This document shows, piece after piece, positions 6,469 through 12,646 of a stretch of 13,282 bases of DNA. Made by a program: the position numbers and the translations under genes. Below the pieces are notes generated by a model. It was not told where the DNA came from, did no database searches, and saw only the letters and a list, made by a program, of their open reading frames with translations. The stretch's first letter is position 1, and each line of letters opens with the position of its first letter. Source of the DNA: Candidatus Thorarchaeota archaeon (GTDB taxonomy: Archaea > Asgardarchaeota > Thorarchaeia > Thorarchaeales > Thorarchaeaceae); NCBI GenBank assembly GCA_016839345.1, contig JAEOUL010000116.1, forward strand, positions 1-13,282, given 5' to 3'.

Positions 6469-7236
6469 TTGAAGATTGTTTTACTATCAAAAGCATATGG
6501 AGCATATCGAGGAAGACTACTAGAAACCATCAGGTCAGAAATCTCCTCAATGATTACAGAACTCGATGCAAGTTTGATTAATATTGGCACCGACAAGAAA
6601 AACCGAATCGTAGTGAATATTGAGGGGGAGGATGAGGAATTTATTGCCAATGCTCTTGCCAAAAAATATGGAAAATCACTATCGTCTGACTCTCTAAGTA
6701 TTAATACAACATATCTTGGTTATCTTCTGGATGTTGGAAAAGTCGGATATGGATTGTATGTCGATATTGGAGTTACTGATTCTGAACGAATGGATGCACT
6801 AGTTCCACTTTATAGGATACGTGAACAGCTTAATCTCTTTGGTCCATTGAGGACAATCATCGACGCATTTGTTCTCGTAGATCATCTCCCTGTTGAAGTC
6901 AAATTGACGAGTATTGACTTGTTCAACAATCGAGTTGAAGCCGAATTTGATCAGAAACTGGTGTTGCGTTTGAAAAATTGGTTACAAGACGATCATGAAC
7001 GACTTTTGGTATTTGGCGCCAATCAAAGACAAATTGAAAGCTCGTTGAAGAAGTCTGGTCATAGAGAAGACATCTATGAAATTGAGCAACTGGGAAAGTT
7101 CGAATTTTCCTTGAGATGTAAAAGAAGTACACGTGCATCTGGGATACTCGCTGCAATAGGTCCTCGACTGAGGGGAGTTCCAATGCATTTGTTCATACCA
7201 AAGGAGCTCGAGGCGATGAAAAATGCCAAGGCTTGA
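6469..7236 (+). CDS. DUF2110 family protein (archaeal, function unknown)
   Basis: 255 residues. TTG 6469 is the start because GAGGT (6458-6462) lies six bases before it and no nearby in-frame ATG has an SD. It resembles the archaeal DUF2110 family, which to my knowledge is often encoded next to tfe; its biochemical role is not established. The middle (about 83-120, LGYLLDVGKVGYGLYVDIGV) has the GxYVDIG pattern of S1/OB-fold nucleic-acid-binding domains, a weak inference. The C-terminal part is basic with IGPRLRGVPM. The end overlaps the next gene by 14 bases, which indicates translational coupling. Likely partners are tfe upstream and the S4-methyltransferase downstream. Confidence 0.78.
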   Translation: MKIVLLSKAYGAYRGRLLETIRSEISSMITELDASLINIGTDKKNRIVVNIEGEDEEFIANALAKKYGKSLSSDSLSINTTYLGYLLDVGKVGYGLYVDIGVTDSERMDALVPLYRIREQLNLFGPLRTIIDAFVLVDHLPVEVKLTSIDLFNNRVEAEFDQKLVLRLKNWLQDDHERLLVFGANQRQIESSLKKSGHREDIYEIEQLGKFEFSLRCKRSTRASGILAAIGPRLRGVPMHLFIPKELEAMKNAKA

Positions 7237-7903
7237 CGTCTGGCTTGTAGAAACAGGACAGTTCTCTTCCCGACAAGCTGCAAAACGAGCTATCAAAGAT
7301 GGTCTAGTCATTGTAAATGGGGAAGAATGTAAACCATCAAAGCAAGTTTCTGAGAAAGATAGAATCGAAGTCTTAAGTGGTGATGCTGATTTTCCTCTTG
7401 GTTTCAGGAAACTGAATGAAATTGATGAAAAACTCGATGGAATTCTTGCTAATCCCCCATGTTTAGCCCTCGATATTGGTAGTTCAGCTGGAGGTTTTCT
7501 GATTTATCTAGCAAAAAAGGGAGTAACTGCTGTAGGAATAGAAGTTTCAAAGAGATTTGCTGATGACTTACATGCATTAGTAGAAAAACACCCTCAGATT
7601 TCAGTGATTTTTACTGATGCTTTTGAGATGGACCCTACTATCATAACTAGTCCAAGAAATCTTGATCTTTTACTTGTGGATGTCACTACAGAACCTGAGG
7701 GTACATTGAAACTCATTGAGAGATTCACTATCTTACTCAAGAAAGAAGGAAGACTACTTGCAGCCTTCAAGTCAAATCATGATGATGTAGAAACAATCGA
7801 ATCACTCAAGAAAGCAATCTCCCAAATGGGTTACGAAAAAATCCAAGAGATATGTCTCGATAAAGCACGCCAAGAAGTCCATATCTTTGCACTTCACATG
7901 TAA
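7223..7903 (+). CDS. S4 domain-FtsJ/TlyA-like RNA methyltransferase
   Basis: 226 residues. An N-terminal S4 RNA-binding domain (about 1-50, VWLVETGQFSSRQAAKRAI, then VNGEECKPSKQV) is followed by a Rossmann methyltransferase domain with motif I ALDIGSSAGGF (82-92), close to the LDxGxxxGGF of TlyA/FtsJ. Candidate members of the K-D-K-E catalytic set are K63, D153, K183 and E218. TlyA proteins 2'-O-methylate rRNA; the target here is unknown. The YVSRGGxKL segment of bacterial TlyA is reduced to LGFRKL and the KPQFE motif to FKSNH, so this is a divergent archaeal branch. ATG 7223 lies inside the DUF2110 gene with GAGG nine bases upstream. Confidence 0.82.
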   Translation: MPRLDVWLVETGQFSSRQAAKRAIKDGLVIVNGEECKPSKQVSEKDRIEVLSGDADFPLGFRKLNEIDEKLDGILANPPCLALDIGSSAGGFLIYLAKKGVTAVGIEVSKRFADDLHALVEKHPQISVIFTDAFEMDPTIITSPRNLDLLLVDVTTEPEGTLKLIERFTILLKKEGRLLAAFKSNHDDVETIESLKKAISQMGYEKIQEICLDKARQEVHIFALHM

Positions 7904-7908
7904 GCAAC

Positions 7909-7917
7909 TTTTTATTT
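7909..7917 (+). promoter_or_regulatory. TATA-like promoter of tRNA-Val
   Basis: TTTTTATTT, centred about 28 bases before the tRNA 5' end at 7941, which is the expected distance for an archaeal tRNA promoter. The T-run just after the methyltransferase stop codon could also end that transcript. Confidence 0.4.
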
Positions 7918-7940
7918 GAATAGCCAAAGCCTCTAGTTCA

Positions 7941-8050
7941 GGGCCGCTAGTCTAGCCCGGCTATGATGTCTCGTTTACACCGAGAATCCAATCGAGCTCT
8001 GCGCTTGTTGGTATCGAAGGTCGCTGGTTCAAATCCGGCGCGGCCCACCA
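7941..8050 (+). tRNA. tRNA-Val (UAC) with a non-canonical intron
   Basis: Acceptor GGGCCGC (7941-7947) pairs with GCGGCCC (8040-8046); A73 is 8047 and CCA is encoded (8048-8050). D arm GTCT...TGAT; anticodon stem TCTCG/CGAGA (7969-7973/7981-7985) around loop TTTACAC, anticodon TAC at 7976-7978; T arm GCTGG, TTCAAAT, CCGGC. Between the end of the anticodon stem and the expected five-base variable loop AGGTC (8018-8022) there are 32 extra bases, taken as an intron. The anticodon loop itself is uninterrupted, so the intron is not at the usual 37/38 site. The remaining sequence matches a standard archaeal Val tRNA closely. Confidence 0.88.
7986..8017 (+). other. Predicted 32-base intron in tRNA-Val, outside the 37/38 site
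   Basis: Removal restores CGAGA-AGGTC. Because GA repeats at both ends, three registers give the same mature tRNA (7984-8015, 7985-8016, 7986-8017). The interior can fold as CGAGC-TCTGC-GCTTG with CCAA/TTGG below it. The register 7984-8015 allows the best partial bulge-helix-bulge (ACC/GGT central helix, AAT/GTT inner helix), but it is not the strict motif, so the exact junction is unsure. Confidence 0.65.
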
Positions 8051-8154
8051 CTTTTCCTCTTAATACCAAAGAGTTGAAGAGTCAGCACATTGGGAAGATA
8101 AAATGCGGTGAGTTCCTACAAGAAGAGTGGAATGACTACAGCCTAACTGGTCAA

Positions 8155-8276
8155 GCGGGAGTAGCCAAGCCAGGTCAAAGGCGGTGGACTTAAGATCGCA
8201 CAAAGACATGGGGTCAAGTGGATAAGATATCCACTCTCGTAGGAGTTCGTGGGTTCGAACCCCACCTCCCGCACCA
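8155..8276 (+). tRNA. tRNA-Leu (UAA) with a 37/38 intron
   Basis: Acceptor GCGGGAG pairs with CTCCCGC (8266-8272); A73 is 8273 and CCA is encoded (8274-8276). D arm GCC/GGC; anticodon stem GTGGA (8184-8188) with TCCAC (8230-8234); anticodon TAA at 8191-8193; long variable arm TCTCGTAGGAGTTC with a CTC/GAG stem, as expected of class II Leu; T arm GTGGG, TTCGAAC, CCCAC. It lies about 105 bases after tRNA-Val. No strong TATA box is seen at the usual distance, although GATAAAAT near 8097-8104 is a candidate, so transcription together with tRNA-Val is possible. Confidence 0.95.
8195..8228 (+). other. 34-base intron of tRNA-Leu with canonical bulge-helix-bulge
   Basis: Outer helix GTGGA/TCCAC, central helix CTTA (8189-8192)/TAAG (8223-8226), 5' bulge AGA and 3' bulge ATA, with cuts expected after G8194 and after T8228. 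Inner helix TC(G)CAC/GTGGA. This is the strict motif recognised by archaeal tRNA splicing endonuclease. Confidence 0.88.
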
Positions 8277-8288
8277 ATTCTTCTTTGG

Positions 8289-8300
8289 CATATATACAAA
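8289..8300 (+). promoter_or_regulatory. TATA box of the Gdt1-like gene
   Basis: CATATATACAAA is centred about 26 bases before 8320, implying a very short leader that begins close to the SD AAAAGGA (8317-8323). Confidence 0.45.
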
Positions 8301-8333
8301 CTTCTAAAACAGAATCAAAAGGAACCCCACGAC

Positions 8334-8897
8334 ATGCCTATCCAAACCCTAGTTTCATCCGCAGGTCTAGTCCTACTGATGGAGCTTGGTGATAAAACAA
8401 TGTTAACAACAATGTGTCTTAGTGCACAATATAGACGTCCTTGGCTGGTTCTTCTTGCCACAATAGCTGCCCTTGGGACTTCCTCAGTCATTGCAGTTAT
8501 TGTCGGGTTTATTCTTTCAACTACTCTTCCCATCGAAATCATAACTTATGTTTCAGGCATTCTCTTCATTGCTCTAGGGTTGTATACGCTCGTAAATTCA
8601 AACTCAGATGTTCCAGACTCGTGTGATAATCCTGGGACTGTTTTTGGAATGTTCTCACTTGTACTGATGTCTGAGTTGGGTGACAAAAGCCAGATTACGA
8701 TTCTTGCACTAGCTGCACAAACTCCCTTTGCACTCATGGTCTTTATCGGATCTATAATTGGTTTTCTCATTGTTAATGCTCTGGGTGCATGGGCTGGAGA
8801 TCGTGTGGCAGCACGTATTCCTCTTGGCATTGTCAAAAAAGTTGTAGGAATCATCTTCATCTTGTTTGGTTTACTCATTGTTGTAGGAATTCTCTAA
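8334..8897 (+). CDS. Gdt1/UPF0016 family Mn2+/Ca2+ transporter
   Basis: 187 residues, about six membrane helices in two homologous halves. Each half carries the family signature E-x-G-D-K-[TS]: ELGDKT at 17-22 and ELGDKS at 114-119. These acidic motifs are known to be needed for transport in the Gdt1/TMEM165/MneA family, which exports Mn2+ or exchanges Ca2+/Mn2+ for H+. A hydrophilic loop (about 89-100) joins the halves. Length is normal for a two-repeat archaeal member. ATG 8334 follows AAAAGGA with a ten-base spacer. It stands alone between a tRNA gene and gatD with its own TATA box. The ion is not determinable from sequence. Confidence 0.9.
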   Translation: MPIQTLVSSAGLVLLMELGDKTMLTTMCLSAQYRRPWLVLLATIAALGTSSVIAVIVGFILSTTLPIEIITYVSGILFIALGLYTLVNSNSDVPDSCDNPGTVFGMFSLVLMSELGDKSQITILALAAQTPFALMVFIGSIIGFLIVNALGAWAGDRVAARIPLGIVKKVVGIIFILFGLLIVVGIL

Positions 8898-8920
8898 TTA
8901 CAACATTCTATATGACGAAG

Positions 8921-8929
8921 CCTTTATGT
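8921..8929 (+). promoter_or_regulatory. TATA-like element of the gatD-gatE operon
   Basis: CCTTTATGT, centred near 8925, predicts a start near 8951 and a leader of about 22 bases containing GAGG (8963-8966) six bases before the TTG start. TTCTATATG at 8907-8915 is a weaker alternative. Confidence 0.35.
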
Positions 8930-8972
8930 CCCACATAGCATCGTTGAGTTCGAACTGAAGGTGAGGATATAA

Positions 8973-10322
8973 TTGAGTCTTGATGGTTCGGGTTATAGTG
9001 GTCTGGCTCTAGAAAAGCTCTCTAGCTCCAATTTGAAAGTTGGAGATACAATTAGTATTACACAGAATGGCGAGGAGCAAGTGGGAGTGCTTATGCCCCG
9101 AAGTCAAGTTGGAAGTGATACATATCATGTTATCATAAAGCTTGACAGCGGGTATAACATCGGAATTCGTCTAAACCAGGAAACCACTATCCGAAAAATC
9201 AAAGCAGGAAAAAGAAAACAACCGGGTCAAACAGAACCTGATACGGTGAGAAAGAATCTGCCAACCGTATCAATTCTGAGCACAGGAGGCACAATTGCTA
9301 GCAAAGTCGACTATCGTACAGGTGCTGTCAATCCAGCTTTGACAGCTCAAGATCTCTATGATACTGTTCCTGAACTCAAGAATTATGCTAATATTCAAGC
9401 AAAGGTCATCATGAGTGTACTTTCAGAGAATATTCAACCCAAGGACTGGACGAAAATTGCTAGAAGTGTAGCTTCAGAGATTAAGACAGGCACAGATGGA
9501 GTAGTCATTGCACATGGCACAGATACACTAGGATTCACATCTGCAGCGCTATCCTTTGCTCTTCAAAATCTTCCAGTTCCTGTGGTTCTTGTGGGATCAC
9601 AGAGATCCTCAGATAGACCATCCTCAGATGCTGCTATGAATCTCATAGGAGCTACAACATTAGCTGCAAAAGCTGATGCAGCTGAAGTGTTTGTTTCGAT
9701 GCACGCAGGAATCAGTGATAATTATCTACATGCTCACCGCGGCACAAGAGTTCGTAAGTTCCATACTAGTCGACGTGATGCCTTTCAATCAGTAAATGAC
9801 TACCCGATATTCAAAGTGGTGGGGACTGAAGTCAAAGAACTCCGTATTCCTCTACTACGAAGAAACAAAGACCGAAAACTTGTCTTGAAGCCAAAATTCG
9901 AAGAAAAGGTGGCTATTTTGAAAACCAGTCCTGGAGTGGAAGGAGCTCAAATAGATCACTTGATAGATACAGGATACCGAGGAATTGTCATTGAGGGTAC
10001 AGGTCTTGGACACACTCCAGATCGACTACAACTATCAATTAAGAAGGCAATTGATGAAGAGATTGTTGTTGCAATGACTAGTCAGTGCATATTCGGGAGG
10101 ATAGATATGAATGTCTATCGCTCTGGAGTGGAACTGCTTGATATTGGAGTTGTTTCATGTGAAGATATGCTACCTGAAACAAGCCTTGTCAAGCTCATGT
10201 GGGCACTAGGCAATAGCAAAACACCGGAGAGTGCTAGAGAACTACTATTGAAACCACTTGCTGGTGAGATCGACATGCGTAGCGAGGAGTCTGAGTATAG
10301 CTCAAACCTCGGAGGGAACTGA
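8973..10322 (+). CDS. gatD: Glutamyl-tRNA(Gln) amidotransferase subunit D
   Basis: 449 residues. GatD is the L-asparaginase-like glutaminase of the archaea-specific GatDE enzyme, which converts Glu-tRNA(Gln) to Gln-tRNA(Gln); GatD releases ammonia for GatE. An N-terminal beta-barrel domain (about 1-75) precedes the asparaginase core. STGGTIAS (103-110) contains the first catalytic Thr (T107), and AHGTDTL (180-186) holds the second Thr-Asp pair. Downstream SDRPSSDAAMN is also typical. TTG 8973 is the start, supported by GAGG six bases upstream; no ATG fits the family N-terminus. Its presence implies that the organism makes Gln-tRNA at least partly by transamidation. It ends one base before the likely start of gatE. 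Confidence 0.96.
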   Translation: MSLDGSGYSGLALEKLSSSNLKVGDTISITQNGEEQVGVLMPRSQVGSDTYHVIIKLDSGYNIGIRLNQETTIRKIKAGKRKQPGQTEPDTVRKNLPTVSILSTGGTIASKVDYRTGAVNPALTAQDLYDTVPELKNYANIQAKVIMSVLSENIQPKDWTKIARSVASEIKTGTDGVVIAHGTDTLGFTSAALSFALQNLPVPVVLVGSQRSSDRPSSDAAMNLIGATTLAAKADAAEVFVSMHAGISDNYLHAHRGTRVRKFHTSRRDAFQSVNDYPIFKVVGTEVKELRIPLLRRNKDRKLVLKPKFEEKVAILKTSPGVEGAQIDHLIDTGYRGIVIEGTGLGHTPDRLQLSIKKAIDEEIVVAMTSQCIFGRIDMNVYRSGVELLDIGVVSCEDMLPETSLVKLMWALGNSKTPESARELLLKPLAGEIDMRSEESEYSSNLGGN

Positions 10323-10323
10323 G

Positions 10324-12237
10324 CTGTCTGAGGATAGATATAGAAAACTTGGACTCATGGTTGGTCTCGAACTTCATCAACAATTAGATACACAAAGGAA
10401 ATTATTCTGTCACTGTGCAACTGAAATACGAGATGATGAACCAGATGGAAATTTCATCAGAAGGTTGCGCCCGACACAAAGTGAAATGGGACAAATTGAT
10501 CCCGCTGCTTTGTTTGAATTCCAAAGACAAAAACGGTTTTGTTATGAGTATTACAATGACACAACTTGTTTGGTAGAGGCTGATGAAGAACCTCCGCATG
10601 ACCTATGCGAAGAAGCTATCGATACCTGCTTAACAATGGCTATATTTCTCAAATCAAAACCAGTTGATGAAATCCACCCAATGCGAAAAATCGTGATTGA
10701 TGGTTCCAATACTACTGGTTTTCAGCGTACTACAGTTATTGCAAGTGGTGGAGAAGTGATTGTAGGTGACAAGACAATTGGTATCCAGACTATCTGTCTT
10801 GAGGAAGATGCCGCTAGAAAAATAGCTGACGACGAAGAGAACAACATGCGGGTATACAGACTGGATCGTCTTGGAATCCCTCTGATTGAAGTGGCAACTG
10901 ACCCGGACATCCGTACCCCTGATGAAGCACAAGAAGTGGCTCTTGCTCTTGGTCTACTTCTCAGATCTACAGGTGAGGTCAAACGAGGTCTGGGAACTAT
11001 TCGCCAAGATGTCAATGTATCAATCAAAGATGGGGCGATTATAGAAATCAAAGGCTTCCAACAACTCGATATGTTGTCAGAACTTGTAGAATTTGAAGTA
11101 CAGCGACAAGTAACTCTGCTGGAAATTCGAGATGAATTGAAAGTTCGTGGAATCAAACCTAAAGACATCAAGAAAGAGATTGTTGATGTCACTGATATTT
11201 TCAACAAGAGCGAATCAAAAGTGATTAAAAAAGCTCTAAAATCAGATGGTGTGGTTTATGCAGTCAAACTTCCTGGTTTTGCTGGTCTTATTGGTACTGA
11301 AATTCAACCCGAGCGTCGGCTTGGAACTGAATTCTCAGATTATGCAAAGTTCTGGGGGGATGTTGGAGGCATATTTCACACAGATGAACTGCCCAAATAT
11401 GGAATAACTGAAACAGATGTTTCGGAGATACGTAAGGCAGTGAAGGCTGGAAAACAAGATGCAGCTGTACTGGTCGCAGCCTCAAAAGAAAGATGTACTG
11501 ATGCTCTGATTGCAGTAGTTGATCGGGCTCAGGTAGCTGTGAAAGGAGTTCCTGTTGAAACCAGAACACCACTTCATAATGGTACATCGAAATACGCACG
11601 ACCAAGACCGGGTTCAAAGCGTATGTATCCCGAAACTGACGTGAGACCAGTCCAAATCACAGAGTCACGTCTAAAGAAAATCAAGAAGAATATGCCAGAA
11701 ACAATTGAGGACCGAGAGAAACGGTTCATCAAAGAATACGGTCTGAGCAGTGATCTCGCTTATCAAATCACACGATCTGTCAATCTCGATCTTTTCGAAC
11801 AGATTATCAATGAAACCAGTGTTTCACCAACTCTTGTGGCTGCGACTCTGGAAAACACAGTGGTCAGTCTTCACAGAGATCAGATTCCCACTGAAAATCT
11901 TCAGGATAGCCATTTTCTTGGTTTGTTTCAGTCGATATCCCAAAACGAGATATCTTCTGAAGCCATACCTGATATTCTAACATATCTCGCCAACAATCCA
12001 AAATCAGACATCAAAATGGCAATAGAGGCCACAGGTCTGGGAATGGCTAGTATTACTGAAGTTGAGAAAATCATTAAGAAACTCATCAAAGAAAGAGAAG
12101 ATCTCATTCGAAAACAGGGTGAGCGATCAATAGGGACACTCATGGGAGCAGTCATGAAAGAACTTCGTGGAAAAGCTGATGGCAAGACAGTCAATGAACT
12201 GCTCAGAAAAGAAATTCTGAAACTGCTCAATCCGTAA
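10324..12237 (+). CDS. gatE: Glutamyl-tRNA(Gln) amidotransferase subunit E
   Basis: 637 residues from CTG 10324. GatE binds Glu-tRNA(Gln), activates the glutamate by phosphorylation and transfers ammonia from GatD. The N-terminal GatB-like kinase core begins KLGLMVGLELHQQLDTQRKL, then FCHC; RPRPGSKRMYPETDV is the GatE form of the GatB core motif. A GAD (AspRS-like) insertion lies at about 280-390 (VYAVKLPGFAGLIGTEIQPE onward) and a helical YqeY-like tail ends the protein. The frame is open back to TTG 10258, but those 22 codons overlap gatD and have no SD. GGAGGG (10311-10316) lies seven bases before CTG 10324, one base after the gatD stop codon, and the family starts just before KLGL. CTG is thus the best start; GTG 10264 or ATG 10357 are alternatives. 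Confidence 0.95.
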   Translation: MSEDRYRKLGLMVGLELHQQLDTQRKLFCHCATEIRDDEPDGNFIRRLRPTQSEMGQIDPAALFEFQRQKRFCYEYYNDTTCLVEADEEPPHDLCEEAIDTCLTMAIFLKSKPVDEIHPMRKIVIDGSNTTGFQRTTVIASGGEVIVGDKTIGIQTICLEEDAARKIADDEENNMRVYRLDRLGIPLIEVATDPDIRTPDEAQEVALALGLLLRSTGEVKRGLGTIRQDVNVSIKDGAIIEIKGFQQLDMLSELVEFEVQRQVTLLEIRDELKVRGIKPKDIKKEIVDVTDIFNKSESKVIKKALKSDGVVYAVKLPGFAGLIGTEIQPERRLGTEFSDYAKFWGDVGGIFHTDELPKYGITETDVSEIRKAVKAGKQDAAVLVAASKERCTDALIAVVDRAQVAVKGVPVETRTPLHNGTSKYARPRPGSKRMYPETDVRPVQITESRLKKIKKNMPETIEDREKRFIKEYGLSSDLAYQITRSVNLDLFEQIINETSVSPTLVAATLENTVVSLHRDQIPTENLQDSHFLGLFQSISQNEISSEAIPDILTYLANNPKSDIKMAIEATGLGMASITEVEKIIKKLIKEREDLIRKQGERSIGTLMGAVMKELRGKADGKTVNELLRKEILKLLNP

Positions 12238-12347
12238 ACCAAGGATAAGGTTAATTAGAAGAATCCTGCGTGCCTCCGTTGCCAGACTTCATTACGAGCA
12301 TAACCCAAGCCGCAGTGGCCTAGCCTGGTTAGGGCGCGAGACTCATA

Positions 12348-12409
12348 ATCTGGTTGGAGTCCCCAGCCAAAGTTACGGGGTCATATCTCGGCCCGACCTC
12401 AGATGAGGC
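12348..12409 (+). other. 62-base intron of tRNA-Met at 37/38
   Basis: Strict bulge-helix-bulge: outer helix CGAGA/TCTCG, central helix CTCA (12342-12345)/TGAG (12404-12407), bulges TAA and GCA, inner helix TCTG (12349-12352)/CAGA (12400-12403). Cuts are expected after A12347 and after C12409. A decoy ATCTCG at 12385-12390 inside the intron could mislead gene finders. Confidence 0.82.
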
Positions 12410-12431
12410 ATCTCGAAGTCGTGGGCTCGAA

Positions 12432-12461
12432 ACTATGCCACATTTCGTGTCATAGACTGCT
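12432..12461 (+). other. 30-base intron in the T loop of tRNA-Met (59/60)
   Basis: The T stem GTGGG/CCCAC is split by 37 bases instead of seven. Removing 12432-12461 leaves the loop CTCGAAT. The insert has a strong hairpin: CTATG/CATAG, one mismatch, CAC/GTG, loop ATTTC. The flanking central helix is weak (only GC/GC), so this is a relaxed splice motif and the ends may shift by a base or two. Confidence 0.72.
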
Positions 12462-12475
12462 TCCCACCTGCGGCA

Positions 12476-12646
12476 CTATATTTTCACGCACGCGTTCTCT
12501 TCTCTTTGGTTGATACTCTCATCCAGCTAGTGGATAGTTTGATATACCGTGAGAAAGGTATAGGGTGTGGATTCATAGAATTGAATAGTTCTGATGTGCT
12601 GAAAGAGAAGCATAAGTATCATGAAACGTTAATGTGAGGAAATGTC
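12476..12646. other. Gap between tRNA-Met and the last gene; no gene seen
   Basis: 171 bases. It holds a short T-run (TATTTTC, 12479-12485) that may end the tRNA transcript and two A/T-rich candidates for a TATA box of the next gene (TTGATATACC 12539-12548; GCATAAGTAT 12610-12619). No RNA gene, att-like repeat of the tRNA 3' end, or ORF was recognised. Confidence 0.4.

Larger units (their letters stand above)
12309..12475 (+). tRNA. Elongator tRNA-Met (CAU) with two introns
   Basis: Acceptor GCCGCAG (12309-12315) pairs with CTGCGGC (12468-12474), A73 at 12475; CCA is not encoded, unlike the other two tRNAs here. D arm GCCT...GGGC; anticodon stem CGAGA (12337-12341)/TCTCG (12411-12415), anticodon CAT at 12344-12346; variable loop AAGTC; T stem GTGGG (12421-12425)/CCCAC (12463-12467). 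The G1-C72 pair and overall sequence fit elongator Met rather than initiator; tRNA-Ile2 with a CAU anticodon is a less likely alternative. One intron is at 37/38 and a second in the T loop. An A/T-rich GGTTAATTAG at 12249-12258 may be the promoter. Confidence 0.87.

Noticed and set aside
7963..8193. Open frame spanning tRNA-Val and part of tRNA-Leu
   Set aside because: It runs through two complete tRNA structures and has no SD.
10258..10323. N-terminal extension of gatE from TTG 10258
   Set aside because: It overlaps gatD coding sequence, has no SD, and extends beyond the usual GatE N-terminus.
12385..12390. First ATCTCG as the end of the tRNA-Met anticodon-loop intron
   Set aside because: No CTCA-complementary TGAG precedes it; the second copy completes a strict bulge-helix-bulge and the normal variable loop AAGTC.
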